Positions 1 to 5,765 of a stretch of DNA of 13,662 nt are shown one piece after another. The DNA comes from Gammaproteobacteria bacterium (GTDB taxonomy: Bacteria > Pseudomonadota > Gammaproteobacteria > S012-40). Each line of letters begins with the position of its first letter. The stretch's first letter is position 1. Position numbers and translations under genes: made by a program. Location of the stretch: the NCBI GenBank assembly GCA_029864945.1, contig JAOTSL010000052.1, forward strand, positions 1 to 13,662. The letters are read 5' to 3'. Under the pieces are notes generated by a model. The model was not told the DNA's origin. It worked only from the letters and a program-made list of their open reading frames with translations, and did not search any database.

Positions 1-379
1 AATCAAAGAAGTCGGAAACCTTAAAAACGAATTGCGCAAATACACCGCCGGGAAAAAACTGGATATTAACCAGTTTGATCAAATGGCGCGTTTAGCGTGG
101 TTAGGTAAATTAATTTTTCAACCACTAGAGCCTACCGATCCTACATGTAAATCCTTAATGGTTTATGCGGAGTTTCCGACTGAGTTTCAGGAGCACTTTT
201 TAAATACGGATGACGATCTTGTTGGTTGCATGCATATTGTCGATTCTGAGCAGGGTGCGGCGTTAATTAAAGTCATGGAACAGGGTGTAAATGAACGGGC
301 TGTGCTGTATGAAGATTTGAAACAACGTCGCTTTTATTTTGATCATTTTTATAACCCCAAACCTGACAAAGACGAATAG
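1..379 (+). CDS. Unrecognised protein, C-terminal part (5' end outside window)
   Basis: The reading frame is already open at base 2 and runs to a TAG at 377-379, so the window holds only the last 125 codons or so. A TTG at position 32 could be read as a start, but the open frame upstream (IKEVGNLKNE) and the lack of a ribosome binding site there make a longer gene more likely. The visible part is soluble and mixed-charge, with no membrane segment and no motif I recognise. It has a hydrophobic strand pattern (SLMVYAEFP), an acidic patch (NTDDDLVG) and an aromatic C-terminus (RRFYFDHFYNP) followed by a charged tail. The stop codon shares its last base with the GTG of the next gene, which suggests translational coupling. 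No function is proposed. Confidence 0.65.
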   Translation, partial: IKEVGNLKNELRKYTAGKKLDINQFDQMARLAWLGKLIFQPLEPTDPTCKSLMVYAEFPTEFQEHFLNTDDDLVGCMHIVDSEQGAALIKVMEQGVNERAVLYEDLKQRRFYFDHFYNPKPDKDE

Positions 380-762
380 TGCCTTCACCGACGATTGAAT
401 TACGCTTACAAAAGCGCCTTATTTTTATGAGTACTAATATTGATTTTCAGGCAAGTGTTGAGGCGCTTATACCTCAAGATTGGACAATGTCTGTTATTAC
501 GGATCTTGAAGATCTGGGGGAGTGGAACGAAGTTTTGCTTTTCCGCTTTTTACTCATGGATTTGGATGAATTTGACGCATTTGATCCGCTAGATGTCATT
601 CGACAAATTCGTATGCAGTATCAAATTAATATTCCCGTTTTTTGTTTTGGCGGAGACTCCGATATTCAGGATGAAATGCGTTTGTCCCGAGCTGATCGTT
701 TTTTTAGTCAACAACAAATGCTGGATTCTTTGCCTCAATATTTTGCCCAATATAATTGGTAA
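379..762 (+). CDS. Degenerate response-regulator receiver-like protein
   Basis: This 127-residue soluble protein has the alternating strand/helix pattern of a CheY-like receiver: a strand near 13-18 (RLIFMS), a strand 53-60 ending at Asp61 (FLLMD), a helix 72-80 (DVIRQIRMQ), a strand 85-90 (IPVFCF) and an ADRFF segment near 105. Asp61 sits where the phospho-acceptor would be. The acidic pair after the first strand, the Thr/Ser after the fourth strand and the invariant Lys (SQQQ here) are all absent, so any phosphorylation would be unusual. The GTG start at 379 overlaps the preceding TAG. I prefer it to the ATG at 427 because the later start would remove most of the first strand. No output domain is present. 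The fold assignment is by eye and could be wrong. Confidence 0.6.
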   Translation: MPSPTIELRLQKRLIFMSTNIDFQASVEALIPQDWTMSVITDLEDLGEWNEVLLFRFLLMDLDEFDAFDPLDVIRQIRMQYQINIPVFCFGGDSDIQDEMRLSRADRFFSQQQMLDSLPQYFAQYNW

Positions 763-855
763 AAGTTATTCCCCCTTTTTTGTTCATTCTCTTCTCTGGT
801 TCTCACTTTTTAGTCTAATGCGCTCTAAAAGATATGCATTAATTGGCGATAAACT

Positions 856-867
856 AAGGAAGGTGAG
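856..867 (+). promoter_or_regulatory. Strong Shine-Dalgarno before a 9-codon ORF
   Basis: AAGGAAGGTGAG lies immediately before the ATG at 868. It is one of the best ribosome binding sites in the window, yet it serves a reading frame of only nine codons, which is why the short ORF deserves notice. Confidence 0.5.
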
Positions 868-897
868 ATGAGTCTTCATTGGGTGAAGTATGCGTAA
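868..897 (+). CDS. Possible 9-residue leader peptide upstream of persulfide dioxygenase
   Basis: The ATG at 868 with the strong Shine-Dalgarno at 856-867 opens the frame MSLHWVKYA, ending at TAA 895-897, 35 bases before the ATG of the dioxygenase gene. It is out of frame with that gene. It may be a leader peptide that sets ribosome traffic or mRNA folding ahead of the dioxygenase. It has no Cys run or homopolymer of the classical attenuator type. It could also be a chance ORF beside a purine-rich stretch. Confidence 0.3.
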   Translation: MSLHWVKYA

Positions 898-932
898 GCA
901 TTTTAGTATCGATAGAAAACAAGGAAATAAGC

Positions 933-1616
933 ATGATTATTCATCAATTATTTGATCACGAGACCTGGACTTATACGTATCTCCTGATTAATGAAAAAAC
1001 AAATGAAGCCGCCATTATTGACTCGGTACAAGGGCAGTTTGAGCGAGATAAACGTTTTATTAATAGCCTTGGCGTAACGTTAAAATACTCATTAGAAACC
1101 CATGTTCATGCTGACCACATAACAGCCTCCGGTAAAATGAGGGGGGAATTTGCAACTAAAACGGCTGTTCATGAAAACAGCAAGGCTAAATGTGCCGATA
1201 TATTATTTAAAGATGGGGATGTATTCGAGCTTGGCGATGAAAAAATCACCGTCACTCATACTCCAGGGCATACAGATACGTGTACTACATTTTTAGTAGA
1301 CGGCATTGTCTTTACTGGTGATACATTACTTATTGGTGGTTGCGGAAGGACTGATTTCCAAGCCGGTGATGCTGGCACCTTATATGACTCGATTACAAAA
1401 AAACTATTTACTTTGCCTGATGGCACCGTGGTTTACCCAGGGCATGATTACTCTGGTTTTAGTAAAACAACAATCGGTTATGAAAAGGCACATAATTCAC
1501 GCTTAGGTAATAATAATTCGCGTGAAAACTTTATCAAAATCATGGATGAACTGGACTTGCCTAACCCTAAATACATGGATATTGCAGTACCCGGAAACCT
1601 GTCGTGTGGTATGTGA
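933..1616 (+). CDS. ETHE1-type persulfide dioxygenase (metallo-beta-lactamase fold)
   Basis: The 227-residue protein matches the ETHE1-like glyoxalase-II-fold group, whose members are Fe(II) enzymes that oxidise glutathione persulfide to sulfite and glutathione in the cytoplasm. Visible motifs in order are THVHADH (56-62), HTPGHT (109-114), FTGDTLLIGGCGRTDFQ (127-143) and YPGHDY (168-173). By the human ETHE1 scheme the iron ligands would be His57, His113 and Asp130. The CGR motif (137-139) matches the substrate-site Cys/Arg that separates this group from ordinary glyoxalase II. The start is the ATG at 933: AAGGAAA at 921-927 is a good ribosome binding site, and family members begin at this point (MIIHQLFDHET). 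A TTG 54 bases upstream in frame is not credible. A rhodanese gene lies downstream on the same strand, the usual partner in persulfide metabolism. Activity on persulfide is inferred from the motifs. Confidence 0.9.
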   Translation: MIIHQLFDHETWTYTYLLINEKTNEAAIIDSVQGQFERDKRFINSLGVTLKYSLETHVHADHITASGKMRGEFATKTAVHENSKAKCADILFKDGDVFELGDEKITVTHTPGHTDTCTTFLVDGIVFTGDTLLIGGCGRTDFQAGDAGTLYDSITKKLFTLPDGTVVYPGHDYSGFSKTTIGYEKAHNSRLGNNNSRENFIKIMDELDLPNPKYMDIAVPGNLSCGM

Positions 1617-1707
1617 TAACAGATAAATTTTAGTGGGGGCTCGCTTGATTCTGCCCGGATGATAAGTTAGGGTTGAGTTAGGTTATTAATTAGGGAAGTC
1701 CACGTTT

Positions 1708-1857
1708 ATGGGTGCCATTTTTATGGTGTTCGGCTCGGCCGTTATTATTGTCACTTTCATCCTTTTATCACGAAGCCCTCTAAAGCGCGCGTTGCGTCAG
1801 CGTAAGATCCAGGCCGCTCTTGCTATGATGCGTCAATCACCTAATAAAATAGAATAA
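1708..1857 (+). CDS. Small single-pass membrane protein (49 aa), unknown function
   Basis: The ATG at 1708, preceded by AGGGAAG at 1692-1698, opens 49 codons ending at TAA 1855-1857. Residues 2-20 form one hydrophobic span (FGSAVIIVTFILL within it). A strongly basic segment follows (KRALRQRK, 26-33), then an amphipathic stretch and a polar tail. By the positive-inside rule this predicts a cytoplasmic C-terminus. The ribosome binding site, the clean membrane profile and the position between a persulfide dioxygenase and a rhodanese support a real gene. I recognise no family. It could serve as a membrane anchor or partner for sulfur-handling enzymes, which is a guess from context only. Confidence 0.55.
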   Translation: MGAIFMVFGSAVIIVTFILLSRSPLKRALRQRKIQAALAMMRQSPNKIE

Positions 1858-1912
1858 AACTATATTCATGAAAGCTTAAACTCTCTTTGTTTTGGCTCCT
1901 GTATGAGCTAGA

Positions 1913-1934
1913 TTTTGTGACAAATACCACAAAT
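1913..1934 (+). promoter_or_regulatory. Candidate CRP/Vfr-type operator upstream of rhodanese
   Basis: TGTGACAAATACCACA at 1916-1931 matches the CRP consensus TGTGA-N6-TCACA at nine of ten conserved positions, and the flanks (TTT before, AAT after) extend the dyad. The centre lies about 110 bases before the rhodanese ATG. No near-consensus -10 can be placed with confidence downstream; TACTAA near 1961 is the best option. The match is seen in the sequence, while binding is inference. Confidence 0.45.
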
Positions 1935-2033
1935 TTTATGAATTTTAATAAACTGCTGTTTACTAATTCACTATGCAGACGATACAGGGAATAAGCAGCA
2001 GAAATTTTGATAAAAGACTAGTCGAGGCAGAGA

Positions 2034-2312
2034 ATGAGCAATGTAATATCTTCTTTAGAAGCGCGGGAGCTCGTGAAAAAGGGTGCAAAACTTATCGATG
2101 TAAGAACAGAAGTAGAGTATAGCCAGGGGTGTTTGCCGGGTGCTGAAAATTTGCCAGTTGCCGCGTTAGAGCAGTTGTCATCTGTATTGGATCAGAGTAA
2201 GGCTCTTATTGTTTATTGCCGAACAGGAGGGCGGAGCGCTAAAGCAAAATCGATACTAGACAGGCAAGGCTTTTCTTGTGTGCATAACATAGGTTCAATG
2301 GTCAATTTTTAA
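2034..2312 (+). CDS. Single-domain rhodanese (sulfurtransferase)
   Basis: This 92-residue cytoplasmic protein consists of one rhodanese domain. It has the substrate-side LIDVRTEVEYSQG motif (20-32), the PGAENLP turn (35-41) and the catalytic loop YCRTGGRSA (61-69) with the persulfide-forming Cys62. The C-terminal NIGSMVNF replaces the more common NIGG-W ending. A six-residue CRTGGR loop is that of a sulfurtransferase rather than of a Cdc25-like phosphatase. The domain moves sulfane sulfur between thiols, for example forming or consuming glutathione persulfide, the substrate of the dioxygenase encoded upstream. The ATG at 2034 has GAGG at 2024-2027. The gene probably has its own promoter, given the 176-base gap with a CRP-like site, and is closed by the hairpin at 2343-2367. 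The family is certain; the physiological partner is inferred. Confidence 0.9.
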   Translation: MSNVISSLEARELVKKGAKLIDVRTEVEYSQGCLPGAENLPVAALEQLSSVLDQSKALIVYCRTGGRSAKAKSILDRQGFSCVHNIGSMVNF

Positions 2313-2342
2313 AATGATTAAATACATATTTGTTTGAGACAA

Positions 2343-2367
2343 AAAAGCCCGAATAACTCGGGCTTTT
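2343..2367. terminator. Bidirectional intrinsic terminator between rhodanese and the facing gene
   Basis: AAAAGCCCGA (2343-2352) pairs perfectly with TCGGGCTTTT (2358-2367) around a five-base loop. The stem gives a T run on either strand, so it can end the + strand rhodanese transcript and the - strand transcript of the gene at 2392-2712. Confidence 0.88.
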
Positions 2368-2391
2368 GTTTAACAAAATTATATAACATGC

Positions 2392-2712
2392 TTATACGTG
2401 CCAAGGCGTGTCAGTTACATCAAATCTCACATAGTCTTTATAAGTCTCACCATTTACTTCCACATTAACTGTGCCCAGGTGACTGGCAGCAGTCGCAAAC
2501 TCAACATTACAGTCAAAAGTACCGGGCAAAGTCACCGTTTGTTGTGACAATGTATTATCACCGGTTGTTAAGCTGACATTTGCGTTCCCTGTTCCACCTA
2601 AAAACACTTGCAATCGAAACGGTTTGTTAACGACACGTCTAAAAACCTGAGGATCTCTATTGGAGTTGTACTGCACGTTATTTAGTTTGATGATTTTGAT
2701 TGGGCTCGTCAT
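2392..2712 (-). CDS. Hypothetical all-beta protein (106 aa)
   Basis: I do not recognise this family. The sequence is a run of short beta-strand-like segments rich in Val, Thr and Asn (FRLQVFLGG, ANVSLTTG, QQTVTLPG, TVNVEVNG, DYVRFDVTD), which suggests an immunoglobulin-like or other small beta sandwich. There is no signal peptide or membrane span, so it should be cytoplasmic unless exported by another route. It has a single Cys, in the FDCNVEF strand. The ATG at 2710-2712 (minus strand) is preceded by CAGGAG at good spacing, which strongly supports the start. The gene is alone on its strand, bounded by the shared terminator downstream and a divergent promoter region upstream. The quality of the start site and terminator argue that it is genuinely expressed. 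Confidence 0.7.
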   Translation of the reverse strand: MTSPIKIIKLNNVQYNSNRDPQVFRRVVNKPFRLQVFLGGTGNANVSLTTGDNTLSQQTVTLPGTFDCNVEFATAASHLGTVNVEVNGETYKDYVRFDVTDTPWHV

Positions 2713-2745
2713 TTTATGCTCCTGTACGCAGCTATATTAGTCCTG

Positions 2746-2765
2746 TATTATATGCTTATATAATA
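2746..2765. promoter_or_regulatory. Palindrome with back-to-back TATAAT -10 elements (divergent promoters)
   Basis: TATTATAT (2746-2753) and ATATAATA (2758-2765) form a perfect 8-bp inverted repeat around GCTT. It contains TATAAT on the + strand (2759-2764) and on the - strand (2752 to 2747). The leaders would be about 28 bases for the minus gene and about 60 for the plus gene. Neither side has a good TTGACA at standard spacing, so an activator may be needed, or the AT-rich dyad may itself be an operator. Confidence 0.45.
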
Positions 2766-2781
2766 GATAATGTGTTGCTAT

Positions 2782-2800
2782 TAGTCCAATCTAGTCCAAT
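2782..2800 (+). repeat. Tandem TAGTCCAAT direct repeat in the 5' leader
   Basis: TAGTCCAAT occurs at 2782-2790 and again at 2792-2800, one helical turn apart. A third TAGTCC is at 2738-2743, on the other side of the divergent -10 palindrome. The spacing suits a protein binding on one face of the helix. With such short units chance is possible. Confidence 0.4.
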
Positions 2801-2829
2801 ATTACTTTTAATAAATTAGCGTTGAAATT

Positions 2830-3231
2830 ATGTCAGATAAAAAATTCACAGAGCAATTTGATTTAATCGACGAGCACATTGAAGCGCTTGAAGAAAACAA
2901 TAAAACCAAAGACAGTAAAAGTTTAGATAGTCTGGTAACTGAGGCATCGCTTATATGCCGAGAGCTGTTAACGCTATATGCCTCTGCCTATGATAAAGAG
3001 CTGCCGGACAGTGATGACTTACTTGTTCTTTTTAAGGCTTTTGTAAAAGGCGATACCTCGTTAACTGCGGTTAGAGATAATGTGCGTGAGCTGGTTTATT
3101 ATCGCAATTGTCTTATTGAAGACCGTTATGACGCACTTCCGCAAAATCCGGAAAAAATGGCGTTGCACACTATTCGTCATATCTATTTGTATTTGCGTTC
3201 GCGAGCAGATCAGGAAGATTTACTGGGCTGA
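2830..3231 (+). CDS. Acidic helical hypothetical protein (133 aa), first gene of deacetylase operon
   Basis: I do not recognise the family. The protein is soluble and almost wholly helical by eye, with an acidic N-terminal half (residues 10-25 carry repeated Asp/Glu, as in LIDEHIEALEENN). A second half contains VRELVYYRNCLIEDRYDALP and then a conserved-looking HTIRHIYLYLRSRAD helix. It has no membrane span, no signal and no metal motif. The ATG at 2830 lacks a strong ribosome binding site. The stop (TGA 3229-3231) is followed within 3-12 bases by the possible starts of the deacetylase gene, so the two are probably translationally coupled. The tight arrangement suggests a role with that enzyme, for example as a partner or regulator, but nothing in the sequence shows it. 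Confidence 0.75.
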   Translation: MSDKKFTEQFDLIDEHIEALEENNKTKDSKSLDSLVTEASLICRELLTLYASAYDKELPDSDDLLVLFKAFVKGDTSLTAVRDNVRELVYYRNCLIEDRYDALPQNPEKMALHTIRHIYLYLRSRADQEDLLG

Positions 3232-3243
3232 TGATTGACACTT

Positions 3244-4416
3244 ATGCCTAATGGAAAGCCTGAATTAATACGCACATCGGCGCACTTTATTTTTTCCGAG
3301 CGATATCGTAATCATAGTTATGGTAGTCAGCATCCATTGAGCATTCCTCGTGTTTCCCTTACTTATGATTTGATTCAGGCGTATGCTGGCTTTCAGTCAG
3401 GTGAAGTACTTGATTCAAAAATGGCGAGTGATAAAGAGCTATTATGGTTTCATACCCCGGAATATATTGCCGCTATGAAAAATGTAGAAGCAACAGGAAA
3501 AGTTCAAGCCGACTATCGGGAAAAGCATAATGTTGGGAATTATGAAAACCCGTATTTTCCCGGTTTTTTTTCTACCCCGGCAACGGCAACGGGCGGCAGT
3601 ATTCAGGCTGCTGAATCATTGTTAAACGGACATGTCGCTTTTAGTCCCGCAGGTGGAATGCATCATGCGATGCCAGATAGGGCTAATGGCTTTTGTTTTT
3701 TTAATGATCCCGTATTAGCGATTACACGGCTTTGTCATGAAGGTTTAAAGGTGCTTTACGTGGATATCGACGCTCATCATGGTGACGGTGTAGAGTTTGC
3801 CTTTCGAGAAAACCCAGCGGTCACTACATTTTCGATTCACATGGGTTCTGATTATGCATATCCTTTTAAGGGCGGGCAGTTGTCAGATGTTGGCTCATTA
3901 GGTAATGCGATAAATCTCCCTTTACCAAAAGGCACCGCAGACTCAGAATATAACTGGGCATTCGAGCATGTTTGGGAAAAAATTCTATCCTGTGTAGAAT
4001 TTGACGCAGTGGTGCTTCAGGCGGGGACCGATATACTAAAACCTGATCCATTGGGTAAGTTTTCTATATCTACTCAGCAGTTTTTAAAAATAGTACAACG
4101 AATAAAAAACTCGGTGCCGAAAAAAAATAATGTACCTCAATTGGTTGTGCTTGGAGGTGGGGGCTATCATCCACTAAGTCTGGCGCGTTGTTGGCTTGGC
4201 GTTTGGGGGGTGTTAACGAATCAGGTTTTCCCTGCTCCCTTACCGGACGAAGCTAAAAACCTTCTGCAAGCAGTGGACTGGGATATGGATGAAGATGAAC
4301 CCTGGTTTGATAATTTATTTATTTCACGCTTGGATCAGGAATATCTCAGTGAAGTTGGTGAGTCCGTAATTGATAGTGTAGAAAGTTTAATAGAGCATCA
4401 TCCTCTTTTTAGGTAA
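3244..4416 (+). CDS. AcuC/HDAC-family deacetylase (class I-like arginase-deacetylase fold)
   Basis: This 390-residue Zn hydrolase has the histone-deacetylase/AcuC fold and removes acetyl groups from lysine or other amines in the cytoplasm. All key residues are visible: the charge-relay pair MHH (His140-His141), GFCFFND (149-155), VDIDAHHGDGVE (173-184) with Zn ligands Asp176 and His178, the third ligand Asp263 in QAGTDILKPDPL, and the transition-state Tyr308 in GGGGYHP. This Tyr is typical of true deacetylases of this class. The length is that of AcuC proteins. I chose the ATG at 3244; a TTG at 3235 in frame would add three residues and lie closer to the upstream stop. It is followed 28 bases later by an aldo/keto reductase gene. 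Substrate is unknown: acetyl-lysine (as for AcuC on acetyl-CoA synthetase) or an acetylated small amine are both possible, and no acs or acuA gene is near. Confidence 0.9.
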   Translation: MPNGKPELIRTSAHFIFSERYRNHSYGSQHPLSIPRVSLTYDLIQAYAGFQSGEVLDSKMASDKELLWFHTPEYIAAMKNVEATGKVQADYREKHNVGNYENPYFPGFFSTPATATGGSIQAAESLLNGHVAFSPAGGMHHAMPDRANGFCFFNDPVLAITRLCHEGLKVLYVDIDAHHGDGVEFAFRENPAVTTFSIHMGSDYAYPFKGGQLSDVGSLGNAINLPLPKGTADSEYNWAFEHVWEKILSCVEFDAVVLQAGTDILKPDPLGKFSISTQQFLKIVQRIKNSVPKKNNVPQLVVLGGGGYHPLSLARCWLGVWGVLTNQVFPAPLPDEAKNLLQAVDWDMDEDEPWFDNLFISRLDQEYLSEVGESVIDSVESLIEHHPLFR

Positions 4417-4444
4417 TCCGCAGATTTTTAAGAGTCAGAATAAT

Positions 4445-5587
4445 ATGAAAAACCTTATCAAAGGCTATGCAACACCAGAAGCCACAAAACAATATGCCAG
4501 CAGAATGAAGTCTGTTGTTGCGGAGGGGCATTACAGCGATTTTTTAAAGTCAAAAATAAAACTAAGTTCTCTAGGGATTGGTACTTTTTCCGGTGCAATG
4601 ACGACCGAAGCTGATGAGCAAATAGGTCAAGTTATTGTTAAAGGTATTGAATCCGGAATTAATGTTATTGATACCGCGTCGCATTATCGTTATGGCCGGG
4701 CATTAGCGGCAGTGGGTGCAGGACTTAGAGCAAGTTTTGATAACGGTGTTTCAAGGGAATCTGTTTTTGTTATTTCTAAAGGGGGATTCTTAACATTACG
4801 AGGTGGTCGGCCTGCAGATTTTGACGACTGGTTTGAAAAAGAAATAGTGGAAAAAAAACTTGGTTGTAAAGATGATCTAGTCAATCAGATACATTTGTTG
4901 TCTCCAGAGTATATTAATTATCAAATTGATCTGTCTCGAAGTTTAATGGGGCTTGAAACGCTGGATGTATTTTTGGTTGACCAGCCAGAGGTGCACATTT
5001 CTGTTATTGGAAAAGAAAAAACGAACAAAAAGCTATTAAATGTATTTATTCAGCTGGAAAAAGCCGTTCAGGAAAATAGAATCCGTGGTTATGGTGTTTC
5101 TACCTTTGATGGAATGCGCGTTGAAACGGATGATATTAAGTTTCAATCTCTGACATCTATGATCGGATTGGCCGAGAAAGCAGCACAAGAAGTACATGGA
5201 CTTGGTGCATCGCATAATTTTAACGTTGTGCAGGTGCCTTTCAACCATGTAATGACCGAAGCATTTACTCGGTTTAGCCATGCAACGGGGCAGGGCAATG
5301 TCGCTTCTACTTTGCAGGCGGCCTATCAACTCGGAATTTATGTTATGGCAAGCCATTCATTGATGAAAGGCCATTTGGCATTAGCTGAAAATGATCAGTT
5401 GTCTGCTGTGTTGCCAAATCTGGCTAATGCGGCACAGCGCTCAATGCAGTTTAATCGTTCAACTCCCGGTCTTGGAACAAGCTTGGTTGGCATGAGCCGT
5501 ATAGAGCATCTCCCGGATATGCTGGCTGTTAGCCAAATATTACCCATCGCTAAAAATATCTATATTGGTTTATATTCGAAAGCTTGA
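4445..5587 (+). CDS. Aldo/keto reductase-family protein with altered catalytic tetrad
   Basis: This 380-residue protein belongs to the longer AKR group in which a TIM barrel carries the motif DTA-x-x-Y-R-Y near the N-terminus and a conserved C-terminal AQRSMQFNRSTPGL segment. Visible landmarks are VIDTASHYRYGRA (74-86) with Asp76 and Tyr81/Tyr83, VISKGG (109-114) with Lys112, the segment LETLDVFLVDQPE (170-182), YGVSTFDG, and LVGMSRIEHL near the end. These enzymes normally use NADPH to reduce aldehydes or ketones. In relatives as I recall them the segment reads roughly DxYYLHNPE; here His is replaced by Asp179. That removes the fourth member of the Asp-Tyr-Lys-His tetrad and could change the chemistry or leave a binding protein. 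The gene starts 28 bases after the deacetylase and is likely co-transcribed with it. A weak hairpin follows. Confidence 0.82.
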   Translation: MKNLIKGYATPEATKQYASRMKSVVAEGHYSDFLKSKIKLSSLGIGTFSGAMTTEADEQIGQVIVKGIESGINVIDTASHYRYGRALAAVGAGLRASFDNGVSRESVFVISKGGFLTLRGGRPADFDDWFEKEIVEKKLGCKDDLVNQIHLLSPEYINYQIDLSRSLMGLETLDVFLVDQPEVHISVIGKEKTNKKLLNVFIQLEKAVQENRIRGYGVSTFDGMRVETDDIKFQSLTSMIGLAEKAAQEVHGLGASHNFNVVQVPFNHVMTEAFTRFSHATGQGNVASTLQAAYQLGIYVMASHSLMKGHLALAENDQLSAVLPNLANAAQRSMQFNRSTPGLGTSLVGMSRIEHLPDMLAVSQILPIAKNIYIGLYSKA

Positions 5588-5601
5588 TGCTGTAGCCCAG
5601 C

Positions 5602-5635
5602 AGCCCTCTTTCGGGGCTCCATTTATTTCTTTTTG
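5602..5635 (+). terminator. Weak intrinsic terminator after the AKR gene
   Basis: AGCCC (5602-5606) pairs with GGGCT (5614-5618) around a seven-base loop and is followed by a T-rich tract (ATTTATTTCTTTTT). The stem is short, but its position just after the last gene of the unit supports it. Confidence 0.5.
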
Positions 5636-5765
5636 GTTTCCCCCAATTCGTCAACTATGGTACTAAAGTTATGTCCGAATGAGTCGATACTTGTATTATG
5701 GAAATAGCCTCACTAAATATAATCTAATTGATTGAAGCATTATGAATTGGTAGAAAAATGATCAA

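Noticed and set aside
593..871. 92-codon + strand open frame with hydrophobic stretches
   Set aside because: It overlaps most of the receiver-like gene in another frame, has no ribosome binding site, and its second half runs through a pyrimidine-rich spacer. It is best explained as a shadow.
879..932. N-terminal extension of the persulfide dioxygenase from a TTG at 879
   Set aside because: The ATG at 933 has a proper Shine-Dalgarno and matches where family members begin; the extension has neither support nor family-like sequence.
5691..5723. TTGTAT and TATAAT considered as a promoter for the sensor kinase
   Set aside because: The -10 is perfect, but the spacer to the only -35-like hexamer is about 21 bases, too long for a standard sigma-70 promoter.
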